5,687 bases of DNA from Candidatus Omnitrophota bacterium (GCA_029557025.1 JAKPRU010001171.1:1-5687); one strand, 5' to 3'; shown: positions 1 to 5,687, counted from the stretch's first letter. Notes: generated by a model from the sequence alone, not told the origin. Numbers and translations are program-made.

Positions 1-691
1 AATCCCCGGCCTGTTCAATCCGCCCGATTCCCAACAATGCTCTGCCGACAACGTACAATCCAAGCCCCGATGGTTGCACATCGTTCCTTAGCATGTTCAG
101 AAAATGATAGTCCGCAAGAGGCTCAGGCGAGAATCGCAGAAACTCATAGAAAAACTCCCAAGCCTGCTCAATGTTATTGTTGTTCAATGCGATTTTGCCG
201 CGTTCGTAGGCCGCCCGAAGAGCAAGTCTCCCATCGTCGATCTGCATGGTTCGGTCGAAATCCCTGTCCGCTTCGAGCGCTTGTCCTCGGGCGATTCGAA
301 TCTGGCCCATACGGAACCAGGGCCACCCGTGCAGATAATTCTCCAGAAGGTCTGTGCAAGCCTTGTAATGCTTCAGAGCCTCTTCCGGCGCCGTTTTTTC
401 AAGGAGTTCGCCGATTCGAAACTCCGCGCCGGCCGCAACATTCCGATGGCGCAAGTCGGGGTCGATCCGGCTCAGCTCGCCGAAAAATCGTGATGTATTC
501 GATAAATCATTCAAATCATGTGCCGACCTCTCTATCGCCGGAGTGGCTTCTGTCCGGGTTCCACCTTCCATCAAGATAGACCAGTGCGATGATCGAGCGG
601 CAAACAGTATCGCCGCCAGCGTGATAAGAACCGCCACGCCGAACGCAATCAACAGGCGTTTCATAATGAGACCATCTGGACCGGCAGTCAT
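1..691 (-). CDS. Membrane-anchored TPR-repeat protein (partial, C-terminus off left edge)
   Basis: The minus strand is open from position 691 to the window edge (230 codons, no stop), so the 3' end is missing. The protein starts MTAGPDGLIMKRLLIAFGV. A hydrophobic stretch at about residues 12-32 looks like a signal anchor or uncleaved signal peptide, so the rest is probably periplasmic. A soluble helical region with TPR-like units follows at roughly residues 86-118, 121-153 and 156-189 (Gly/Ala spacing as in RMGQIRIARGQALEADRDF), and a fourth begins near residue 214 (GRALLGIGRIEQAGD). TPRs bind other proteins; no catalytic domain is visible. I chose the start at 691 because AGGA lies 9 bases upstream (plus-strand 701-704). 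The downstream ATG at 664 (MKRLLIAF) has no clear ribosome binding site but gives a more typical signal sequence. The gene is divergent from the SNase-like gene. Partner and process are unknown. Confidence 0.82.
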   Translation of the reverse strand, partial: MTAGPDGLIMKRLLIAFGVAVLITLAAILFAARSSHWSILMEGGTRTEATPAIERSAHDLNDLSNTSRFFGELSRIDPDLRHRNVAAGAEFRIGELLEKTAPEEALKHYKACTDLLENYLHGWPWFRMGQIRIARGQALEADRDFDRTMQIDDGRLALRAAYERGKIALNNNNIEQAWEFFYEFLRFSPEPLADYHFLNMLRNDVQPSGLGLYVVGRALLGIGRIEQAGD

Positions 692-700
692 GGTTCCGTA

Positions 701-704
701 TCCT
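701..704 (-). promoter_or_regulatory. Ribosome binding site deciding the start of the TPR protein
   Basis: On the minus strand AGGA sits 9 bases before the ATG at 691. The alternative in-frame ATG at 664 is preceded only by weak GGT. This favours the longer form, nine residues longer. Confidence 0.5.
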
Positions 705-750
705 ACCGTCTTTTTGATGAAGGGTCTGTACTCCATCCTTGTTTTCAATC

Positions 751-779
751 TTGATGTCGGCGGGAAGTAACCGTATCCT
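751..779 (+). promoter_or_regulatory. Possible sigma-70-like promoter for the SNase-like gene
   Basis: In the 127-base divergent intergenic region, TTGATG (751-756, 4 of 6 matches to TTGACA) is followed after 17 bases by TATCCT (774-779, 4 of 6 matches to TATAAT). Transcription would start near 786, leaving a leader of about 33 bases before the ATG at 819. Spacing and position are right, but both boxes are imperfect and chance matches at this level are common. I saw no comparable promoter facing left for the TPR gene. Confidence 0.25.
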
Positions 780-818
780 CAAGAAACAGAATCCGAAAGG
801 CTTTACGGACCTCGAACC

Positions 819-1436
819 ATGTTCCGTCTTGTGTTGCTGGTCGCGCTGTGTTTTCTCGTACAGAGCGCCGATGGAAAAGATTTTTCTACCTCGACTCCTC
901 AATCCGACCGTCATATCGAGATTCGGCCCGGCCCGCCGGGTCGTCCGGAACGCCCCTCTCGTCCCGCCCCCCCGTCATCCCAAACGGTCAAATCTGTTAC
1001 CCCCGAAGCCGTTGCGCCTTTTCCTCCCGGCACAACCGAAATCATCCGTATCGCAAAAGTCTGGGACACAGAGCGGATCGACGGACCGAAGACGAAGCAA
1101 TTCTCGTTGCTTGGCGTACAGGGTTTTTCGAAACGCGAGGAAGATCCTGCGGTTGCGGAGTATGGACATCTTGCCTATATCCTTGTGAAAAGTCTGGTCG
1201 AACATGAAACAGTAATTGTGGAATATGATGTCGATTCCCGCCCGATAGACGGGCGAATTCCGGTCTATCTTTTTCTCAAGGATGGAACATTCATTAACCG
1301 GGTTCTGCTTGAAAACGGCTTGGCGTTGCCGGAGGAGAAATCCGCCTCACTCCAATACGGAGATCTATTCGAAAAAACCTACAAATCCGCTCAACGACAG
1401 CGAAAAGGATACTGGAGTCACCTCGAATCAGAATAA
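819..1436 (+). CDS. Exported SNase-like (thermonuclease-fold) protein with degenerate active site
   Basis: The 205-residue product begins with a signal peptide (MFRLVLLVALCFLVQSADG, cleavage probably at residues 16-19). A Pro/Arg-rich linker follows (about 35-72) with short PGPPGRPERPSRPAPP-type repeats. Residues 74-201 resemble the staphylococcal nuclease OB-fold: IIRIAKVWDT, FSLLGV, AEYGHLAYILVKSLV, VIVEYDVDSRPIDGRIPVYLF, INRVLLENGLA and the closing KGYWSH. Aligning to Staphylococcus aureus nuclease by eye, Asp21 could be kept as D83 and Arg87 is kept as R146 (DGR). Arg35 becomes S96, Asp40 becomes Q101, Thr41 becomes G102 and Glu43 becomes S104. Nuclease activity is therefore doubtful, and a binding or structural role outside the cytoplasm is more likely (inference). 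No lipobox is evident around C11. The ribosome binding site is weak (GGAC near 807-810). The gene stands alone, divergent from the TPR gene and convergent with the minus-strand operon. Confidence 0.85.
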   Translation: MFRLVLLVALCFLVQSADGKDFSTSTPQSDRHIEIRPGPPGRPERPSRPAPPSSQTVKSVTPEAVAPFPPGTTEIIRIAKVWDTERIDGPKTKQFSLLGVQGFSKREEDPAVAEYGHLAYILVKSLVEHETVIVEYDVDSRPIDGRIPVYLFLKDGTFINRVLLENGLALPEEKSASLQYGDLFEKTYKSAQRQRKGYWSHLESE

Positions 1437-1463
1437 TTTATTTTAATTTTTTCTTTTTAATTC
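1437..1463. other. AT-rich junction between convergent genes
   Basis: These 27 bases between two convergent stop codons are nearly all A/T, with C only at 1453 and 1463, and the bias continues to about 1471 inside the end of the leftward gene. The surrounding DNA is GC-rich. The plus strand shows T runs (1447-1452 and 1454-1458), as at a terminator, but I see no GC-rich hairpin before them, only weak AATT self-complementarity. It may end transcription from one or both sides, but an intrinsic terminator cannot be claimed. Confidence 0.35.
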
Positions 1464-2432
1464 TTAATTTTCCTCCCCTTTCCGTGTGAGAACCAGACCG
1501 GCAAGTAGATTCGCAATCAGACCGAACTGGCTGAAAAGGTCCCAGTCCCGATATCCCCAGTCCGGGTGCCAGAAGGTCATCCATAGCACACCGCAACCGA
1601 CCATAACGGCAAGGGCGCCAAGATACCGGTCCCGCAAATGCCACGAGTAAAGCAGAATCAGCAGCAGCGACAAGAACGGCACGCCAAACGGGGCGGCAAT
1701 CCCATGAAAGAAAGCGAGCATCCGCAGATGGTCCACCGAGAAGATCAGAAAATAGTGATTCTTCGCCCAGAGACTGATCCAGGGAACCAATCGGTCGAAT
1801 CCCACATCGATCCCTTCCGTTCTCAGTACTAACGGGGTGACCACGAGAAACAGGGATGTAACAATCAAGGGCAGGGAAATGCCGATACGGTCCCGATCGT
1901 CCAGAGAACGTCCACGAAGGTAATAGAGATATCCCGGCAAGTAGAAAACCGCGAGAAGATGCGATGCAACGGCAGCGAAATACGCAGCGGAGGCTTTCCA
2001 AAGCGGCTGTCGACCCCGGTGATATTCGCGCAATTCATACAGCGATAGAATCAGAAAAAAATTCACCCAGGCATAGTTTTCCACGTGACCGAAAAACACC
2101 CAGACACACCCGGCGGAAACATTCAAAACCCAAAATAAAGGAGAAGTGGAGAATCGCCACAAGACAAACAGGTATCCCGCACCGGCCAGACTGCTGGAAA
2201 TCGCAATGGCATACCATGGGATCACATCAAGCGGACGAAGGATCCTGTAGACCGCCTGGTGAATAAAAACCGTCAGGCAGGATCGATAGAAACATCGGAT
2301 GGTGGGTTCGGCGATGAGACGCTCGAAGTAATAGCAATCGGCACCGATACGGTCCCAATGTCCCAACAGGAAACAAAGCGTGACGGTTAACAGGTAAAGG
2401 ACAACAAGAAGAATTCGGCGCCTGGTAAGCAT
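1464..2432 (-). CDS. Polytopic membrane protein, possibly GT-C-like glycosyltransferase
   Basis: The 322-residue product is hydrophobic throughout, with about eight to ten predicted membrane segments (first at about 7-24, others near 74-92, 98-114, 120-132, 148-171, 184-202, 225-245, 250-263, 270-288 and 301-315). The first outer loop is rich in acidic and aromatic residues (HWDRIGADCYYFERL, 25-39), where GT-C enzymes carry a catalytic acidic motif. Two striking motifs are GHVENY (115-120) and HPDWGYRDWDLFS (289-301) near the C-terminus; their Glu/Asp/Trp pattern recalls bacterial GT-C-like membrane proteins. I cannot assign a named family. The start lies 2 bases after the stop of the GalT-family gene with no good ribosome binding site, so translation is probably coupled. 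It is the last gene of the operon visible here. A lipid-linked sugar transferase or envelope accessory role is inferred from neighbours. O-antigen polymerase-like or flippase-like alternatives are not excluded. Confidence 0.78.
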   Translation of the reverse strand: MLTRRRILLVVLYLLTVTLCFLLGHWDRIGADCYYFERLIAEPTIRCFYRSCLTVFIHQAVYRILRPLDVIPWYAIAISSSLAGAGYLFVLWRFSTSPLFWVLNVSAGCVWVFFGHVENYAWVNFFLILSLYELREYHRGRQPLWKASAAYFAAVASHLLAVFYLPGYLYYLRGRSLDDRDRIGISLPLIVTSLFLVVTPLVLRTEGIDVGFDRLVPWISLWAKNHYFLIFSVDHLRMLAFFHGIAAPFGVPFLSLLLILLYSWHLRDRYLGALAVMVGCGVLWMTFWHPDWGYRDWDLFSQFGLIANLLAGLVLTRKGEEN

Positions 2433-2434
2433 CC

Positions 2435-3481
2435 CTACGATAAACCGGGGGCATTCCGCAGTGCGGAGGCTGCCCGTTCGGGCGCAACCGAGCAGAGCGG
2501 CAACCCCATCAATTCCGCCCAGTCCTGCCGACGCGGAGGAATCGGCATGATTTCAATGTGCCAATGATAATCCATCTGAATGGTCTTCCAGTATTCATGC
2601 CGGGGAACCGTGTTGGGACTGGTGTGGAGCGACAGCCCGCGTCCCCAACCGGGAAGTACAACATCCAGCCGACGGAATGTATCCAAAAGGCTTTCCGCTA
2701 TACCCGGCAGGTCCTCAATGGGAACCAGGCCAAAATCGTGCAAATGACGACGAGGTAAAATATGGACCTCGAATGGAAATCGGCTCGCGAACGGAGCAAC
2801 GGTCAGGCAAGCATCGCCGGAGGCCACCAGGCGATCCGTGAATCGTTCCTCTTCTCGAAGGATATCGCAGAACAGGCAGCGCTCCTTGTAGTTGTAATAG
2901 TCTCTCGCCGAGGCCAGCTCGATTTTCAGGGACGGTGGTGTCGCCCCGGAACCGATCACCTGGCTGTGGGGATGCGCCAGATGTCCCCGCGAATCGGGAG
3001 ACTCCAGACGACATGCGGAGATATACCGCATTCGAATGTCCTTCCGAAGATCAAGAAGTCGGCCCTGAATCACAGACAGGATATTCGAGAGGCGGTCTAC
3101 CGAAAAAGAGGAAAATTGGTCATTGTGACGCGGGCTTTCGATCACGATTTCATGTGCGCCGACCCCCCGCATCCGATCAAACATTCCGACTCCCTCCCGT
3201 TCTTCCCCGCCTTCCACCGTGAGAACGGGAAGACGGTTCGGAACCACGCGAATCTGCCAACCCGAACTGTCCGGTTTCCGCCCGCTGTCTGAAGACACCG
3301 CGACAATCTCCGGTGGAGTATAATTCTCATATCCTTCGCAAAAAGCGCATGGAACGCTGTCCGGATCATCTGCCAGCGGGATATTCAGCGTCGCCTCCCG
3401 TTCCGGATGATGGGTGATCACACACCATCCCCCGTGGTGCGGGTCACGGCGCAGTTCGGATGGGAATTTCGGTGGTTCCAT
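2435..3481 (-). CDS. galT: GalT-family hexose-1-phosphate uridylyltransferase (HIT superfamily)
   Basis: The 348-residue length is typical of galactose-1-phosphate uridylyltransferase, the cytosolic Leloir enzyme that exchanges UMP between UDP-glucose and galactose-1-phosphate through a uridylyl-histidine. Family hallmarks occur in order: LRRDPHHGGWCVI (10-22), CAFC (45-48), WQIRVVPNRLPVL (75-87), GAHEIVIESPRHN (108-120), HPHSQ (170-174), a second CxxC in CLFC (202-205), FPFEVHILPRRH (235-246) and YHWHIEIMP (305-313). By comparison with E. coli GalT, metal ligands C45, C48, H119 and H170, nucleophile H172 and Q174 are all present. The stretch just before HPHSQ is unusual: CRLESPDSRGHLA replaces the conserved Asn-x-Gly...Gly-x-Ser, so substrate or activity may differ (related ADP-sugar or GDP-sugar phosphorylases are possible). 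The ATG overlaps the end of the GT39-like gene by 38 bases and has GGAG 7 bases upstream. The gene symbol denotes family only. Confidence 0.87.
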   Translation of the reverse strand: MEPPKFPSELRRDPHHGGWCVITHHPEREATLNIPLADDPDSVPCAFCEGYENYTPPEIVAVSSDSGRKPDSSGWQIRVVPNRLPVLTVEGGEEREGVGMFDRMRGVGAHEIVIESPRHNDQFSSFSVDRLSNILSVIQGRLLDLRKDIRMRYISACRLESPDSRGHLAHPHSQVIGSGATPPSLKIELASARDYYNYKERCLFCDILREEERFTDRLVASGDACLTVAPFASRFPFEVHILPRRHLHDFGLVPIEDLPGIAESLLDTFRRLDVVLPGWGRGLSLHTSPNTVPRHEYWKTIQMDYHWHIEIMPIPPRRQDWAELMGLPLCSVAPERAASALRNAPGLS

Positions 3482-5129
3482 TGATCGGCTCCGGGATTTC
3501 CTTCGTGTTTGTCGACTCTCCGGAGATGGTATCCGTTTTCAGCGCAGGCTCGTAGGACGGCTCACGAGGACCCGACAACGCAGCCGTGCCGGAACGACGA
3601 GTCGCCGATTCAGATTTCGGTCGATACAAAACGTATCGCCGAAATGTCTGTTCGATTTCATAGGATTCTTTTATCGTGGCAGCGAATCTCTCCGTGAATC
3701 GCTCGCGGTCCACAGGCTCCTTAGACAAATCCTTGGACAGCAGGATCAGGGCAAACTCTTTCGCGGCAATCCGTTCCAGGAGAGGGGTCTCGTCCCACAA
3801 TCCCTGCCGAACCAGCTGTGTGCACATAAACGGCTCATAAACCGGATCGTGCCCCGCCAGAAGAGGAAGCCCTGCGCGTTCCGCGAGAACCGGCCCCGGT
3901 GAATTCTTTACAATCCGCTCTACATTCCGCGCCTCATGGAGGTCCTCCCGTGTCGGCGTATAAGCAAAATCCCACCGGTACGGCCAGTGCATCGTTCCCA
4001 GCAGCTGGGCCAGCAACAATATGGGCAGCAGGAGATTCAGCACGGCACGGGTGGGACGTTCCGCCACATCCACCTCCGCCAGCAAAAATCCCAGCGAAAG
4101 CGAAGTGGCCACCACCATCTCCAACAGGTAATTCGGCGCAGAACCGATCTTGCCGCACAGAAGCGCTGAAATCCACGACATCAGCAAATAATAAACCACA
4201 AGGTCTCTGCGCCTGTGAATCCAACGATGAAGAAAGAAAAACACGGCCATTCCGCCCAGGACCGAATAGGTCATCCACCAGTGACGGAAATAGATCAACA
4301 AATCCTCAAGGCGGTACTCATTGACGTTGTAAAGAAAGACATGCAGAAAAAAAGTCCCTCCTGAAAGGAGTTGAACCAGACCGTACAAAACACAGGTCGC
4401 CACACCGACCGAGATCAACAGCGTAAAAGCCGCACGTCTTTCTTCCCGGTAATACAAAAACAGAAATGCGGCAATCGGCCCGGCAAACATGGTTTGTTTC
4501 GTACACAGAGCTGCAACGAAACAGGCTGCCGCAAATCCCACCGACTTTCCCCGTTCCACCAGCGCCAGGCCCAGGACCGAGAAAAAAATGGCCGGCATAT
4601 CCACTCGCGCCAACGCGCCCCAGTCGTAAACATGATAAAACGATAAGAAACACAACGCCGAAAGAAATGCGGGCCAACGACGCCCCGCAAGCCCCCTCAT
4701 CCACAAATAAATCAGACCCGCGATGCCGAACGTCGCCGCCACACAAACCCCCCTGCCCCATAGGAAACCGGTTCCCAAAAGACGGTCGCCGATAGCCAGT
4801 AGAACCGGATAAACGGGGGGATAGTTGTCCACCAGGTACGGTGGCTCATCCAGTGTCCGATACAGGCCTCCGCCTGATGCCAGACGGTGACCCCCGTAAA
4901 TCAGAAATCCCTCGCTGTTGTCCACATCGTAGGGAAACATCAGCAGCACGTAAGCGTGGTAACCGAACAATCCCGCATAGAGCAGGAATCCTCCCGTAAC
5001 CAGGACCTTCAGGAACCTCGGCAAGAACTCGGACTCAGCACGACCCGCCGGAAACGGGGGGGCTGCATGGCACTCCGGTCCTACAGACGATGACTGTTCA
5101 ACCGAATTCGAATGAGATTGAAAATCCAT
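3444..5129 (-). CDS. GT39-like polytopic glycosyltransferase (GT-C fold)
   Basis: The 561-residue product resembles ArnT/PMT-type GT-C enzymes, which transfer a sugar from a polyprenyl-phosphate carrier on the outer face of the cytoplasmic membrane. After the first membrane helix (about 40-64) comes an acidic loop, DVDNSEGF (68-75), where GT-C enzymes hold catalytic Asp/Glu. NYPPVYP (102-108), WGALARVDMPAIFF (170-183) and GSAPNYLLE (329-337) are further conserved-looking patches. Around ten more helices follow to about residue 380. A soluble C-terminal part (about 390-503) includes AGHDPVYEPFMCTQLVRQGLWD. The last 58 residues are polar and low-complexity. The acceptor is unknown. The upstream neighbour probably makes its lipid-linked donor. 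The start is uncertain. The ATG at 5129 overlaps the upstream gene by 49 bases with no clear ribosome binding site and gives a Ser-rich leader. An ATG at 5068 has a good site but is one base out of frame because of a C7 run (plus-strand 5056-5062). TTG at 5024 is another in-frame option. Confidence 0.86.
   Translation of the reverse strand: MDFQSHSNSVEQSSSVGPECHAAPPFPAGRAESEFLPRFLKVLVTGGFLLYAGLFGYHAYVLLMFPYDVDNSEGFLIYGGHRLASGGGLYRTLDEPPYLVDNYPPVYPVLLAIGDRLLGTGFLWGRGVCVAATFGIAGLIYLWMRGLAGRRWPAFLSALCFLSFYHVYDWGALARVDMPAIFFSVLGLALVERGKSVGFAAACFVAALCTKQTMFAGPIAAFLFLYYREERRAAFTLLISVGVATCVLYGLVQLLSGGTFFLHVFLYNVNEYRLEDLLIYFRHWWMTYSVLGGMAVFFFLHRWIHRRRDLVVYYLLMSWISALLCGKIGSAPNYLLEMVVATSLSLGFLLAEVDVAERPTRAVLNLLLPILLLAQLLGTMHWPYRWDFAYTPTREDLHEARNVERIVKNSPGPVLAERAGLPLLAGHDPVYEPFMCTQLVRQGLWDETPLLERIAAKEFALILLSKDLSKEPVDRERFTERFAATIKESYEIEQTFRRYVLYRPKSESATRRSGTAALSGPREPSYEPALKTDTISGESTNTKEIPEPINGTTEIPIRTAP
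3489..3492 (-). promoter_or_regulatory. Ribosome binding site of the GalT-family gene
   Basis: GGAG lies 7 bases before the ATG at 3481, inside the 3' end of the GT39-like gene. It supports this start although the two genes overlap by 38 bases. Confidence 0.65.
5056..5062 (-). repeat. C7 homopolymer near the start of the GT39-like gene
   Basis: Seven consecutive C on the coding strand encode prolines at the N-terminus (AAPPFPAG). The tract lies 3 bases after an ATG (5066-5068) that has its own ribosome binding site. Adding one C would put that ATG in frame with the whole GT39-like protein, so the run length decides which start can be used. Confidence 0.8.
5073..5076 (-). promoter_or_regulatory. 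Ribosome binding site before an out-of-frame ATG
   Basis: GGAG is 4 bases before the ATG at 5066-5068 and 5-8 bases after the TAG stop of the GT2 gene. AGGA overlapping that stop gives a second possible site 10 bases upstream. This is the arrangement expected for the next gene of an operon. In the sequence as given, however, the ATG opens only a 19-codon frame. Confidence 0.5.
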
Positions 5130-5687
5130 TTCAGAATCAACTTTGGAGATATCTTCGACTCTCCGACACGCCGCTCCACAAAGATTATCGGAACCTCGGC
5201 GATACGGTATCCTCTTTTACGGAGAGCGTACAGTGTTTCGCCGACGATGGAGGGACCATCGGAAAGGAATCGGTCCCAGGGAAGCGAGGCCAGCGCCTCC
5301 CGCCGAAATGCCCGAAACCCCGACGTCGGATCCGAATACCGCAGTCCTAACGCCAATCTGGACAACAACCCGGCAACTCGACTGTTCAAACGACGCCGGG
5401 GGCCAAATCCTTCCGTGCTGCCGCCCGGCATATACCGGGACCCCAGTACCACATCGGCATCGTGGATCGCCTCAATGAGCTTCGGAATATCCTCCGGACG
5501 GTGCGAAAAATCCGCATCCATTTCCACGATAATGTCGCCGTCCGTCTCCGAGGCCCGCCGAAGGCCATCCCGACCCGCCAAGCCACGCCCGCGAGGCGGC
5601 GCACGATGAATAACCTCCACCCGGCCCGGATGCTCTTTCGCCAGTTGATCGGCAATCTCCCCGGTGCCATCCGGCGACTGGTCATCC
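5081..5687 (-). CDS. Polyprenol-phosphate mannosyltransferase-like GT2 enzyme (partial, N-terminus off right edge)
   Basis: The frame is open from the right edge to TAG at 5081 (201 complete codons); about 30-40 N-terminal residues are missing. It matches dolichol-phosphate mannose synthase (DPM1-like) enzymes, which transfer a sugar from a nucleotide donor (GDP-mannose in the type enzymes) to polyprenyl phosphate at the cytoplasmic face of the membrane. Visible hallmarks, in order, are DDQSPDGTGEIADQL at the edge (usual DDxSPDGT), VEMDADFSHRPEDIP (the DxD metal site at plus-strand 5510-5518), DADVVLGSRYMPGG, RRRLNSRVAG, DPTSGFRAFRREAL and FVERRVGESKIS. The usual GY-FQ-E segment reads GPSIVGETLY, a modest change that keeps the Glu. 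There is no C-terminal multi-helix domain, only a short hydrophobic/basic tail (ILKWIFNLIRIRLNSHRL), so this is the short single-domain type. It is the first visible gene of the operon, and its product would supply the GT39-like enzyme with donor. The sugar cannot be read from the sequence; glucose or another hexose is possible. Confidence 0.92.
   Translation of the reverse strand, partial: DDQSPDGTGEIADQLAKEHPGRVEVIHRAPPRGRGLAGRDGLRRASETDGDIIVEMDADFSHRPEDIPKLIEAIHDADVVLGSRYMPGGSTEGFGPRRRLNSRVAGLLSRLALGLRYSDPTSGFRAFRREALASLPWDRFLSDGPSIVGETLYALRKRGYRIAEVPIIFVERRVGESKISPKLILKWIFNLIRIRLNSHRL

Noticed and set aside
37..579. Two long plus-strand open frames (37-579 and 104-493)
   Set aside because: Their translations are low-quality and Arg/Pro-rich with no recognisable domain. 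They lie antisense to the TPR-repeat protein, whose minus-strand frame is open to the edge and shows clear signal-anchor and TPR features.
516..914. Minus-strand frame of 132 codons spanning the divergent intergenic region
   Set aside because: It overlaps both the TPR gene and the start of the SNase-like gene and has no domain-like composition.
1239..1255. Perfect 6-base inverted repeat (CGCCCG, 5-base loop, CGGGCG)
   Set aside because: It lies inside the SNase-like coding region over the conserved DGR codons with no T run after it, so it is not a credible terminator or operator.
1438..2001. Minus-strand frame of 187 codons within the second polytopic protein gene
   Set aside because: It is an out-of-frame shadow with Arg/Cys/Ser-rich composition; the overlapping 322-residue frame has regular membrane helices.
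2055..2061. A7 runs on the plus strand at 2055-2061, 4347-4353 and 4582-4588 as phase-variation sites
   Set aside because: They encode Phe-Phe or Phe-Leu-type residues in membrane helices, where such runs are expected, and have no special position relative to starts.
2715..3014. Minus-strand frame inside the GalT-family gene reading AGTSGAS, which resembles the missing GalT Gly-x-Ser motif, hinting at a compensated frameshift
   Set aside because: The GAS codons in that frame overlap the HPHSQ codons of the real frame instead of preceding them by two residues, so a double frameshift would not restore the motif. Coincidence is the simpler reading.
1..5687. tRNA or rRNA genes, CRISPR arrays, insertion sequences, riboswitches
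   Set aside because: No spaced direct repeats, terminal inverted repeats with a transposase, cloverleaf or conserved RNA motif was seen by eye, and nearly all sequence is accounted for by six coding regions.

Overview
The window is moderately GC-rich bacterial DNA with six protein-coding genes, two of them cut by the window edges. No RNA gene, mobile element or CRISPR array is visible. It looks like a cell-envelope glycosylation locus from an environmental, probably uncultured bacterium. The proteins match widespread bacterial families, but nothing in the window fixes a phylum.

Layout, left to right. (1) Positions 1-691, minus strand: the 5' part of a membrane-anchored TPR protein, running off the left edge. 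(2) Positions 692-818: a divergent intergenic region with one weak sigma-70-like promoter candidate facing right. (3) Positions 819-1436, plus strand: an exported protein with a proline-rich linker and an SNase-like (thermonuclease-fold) domain that has lost most catalytic residues. (4) Positions 1437-1463: a short, extremely AT-rich junction between convergent genes. (5) Positions 1464-5687, minus strand: a tightly packed run of four genes. In the direction of transcription these are a polyprenol-phosphate mannosyltransferase-like GT2 enzyme (5' end beyond the right edge), a GT39-like polytopic glycosyltransferase, a GalT-family hexose-1-phosphate nucleotidylyltransferase, and a second polytopic membrane protein. 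Neighbouring genes overlap by 49 and 38 bases or are separated by 2 bases, which strongly suggests one operon whose promoter lies beyond the right edge.

The four operon products fit one pathway (inference). The GalT-like enzyme would act on nucleotide sugars and hexose-1-phosphates. The GT2 enzyme would move a sugar from a nucleotide donor to a polyprenyl phosphate at the inner face of the membrane. The GT39-like enzyme would use that lipid-linked sugar on the outer face to glycosylate a protein, lipid or glycan. The second polytopic protein could be another such transferase or an accessory protein.

The points most worth a second look are: a C7 homopolymer just inside the GT39-like gene, where a well-placed ATG is exactly one base out of frame; the degenerate SNase domain; and a GalT-family protein that keeps its metal ligands and histidine nucleophile but has lost the conserved Asn/Gly/Ser stretch before HPHSQ. 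I found no clearly new multi-gene system.
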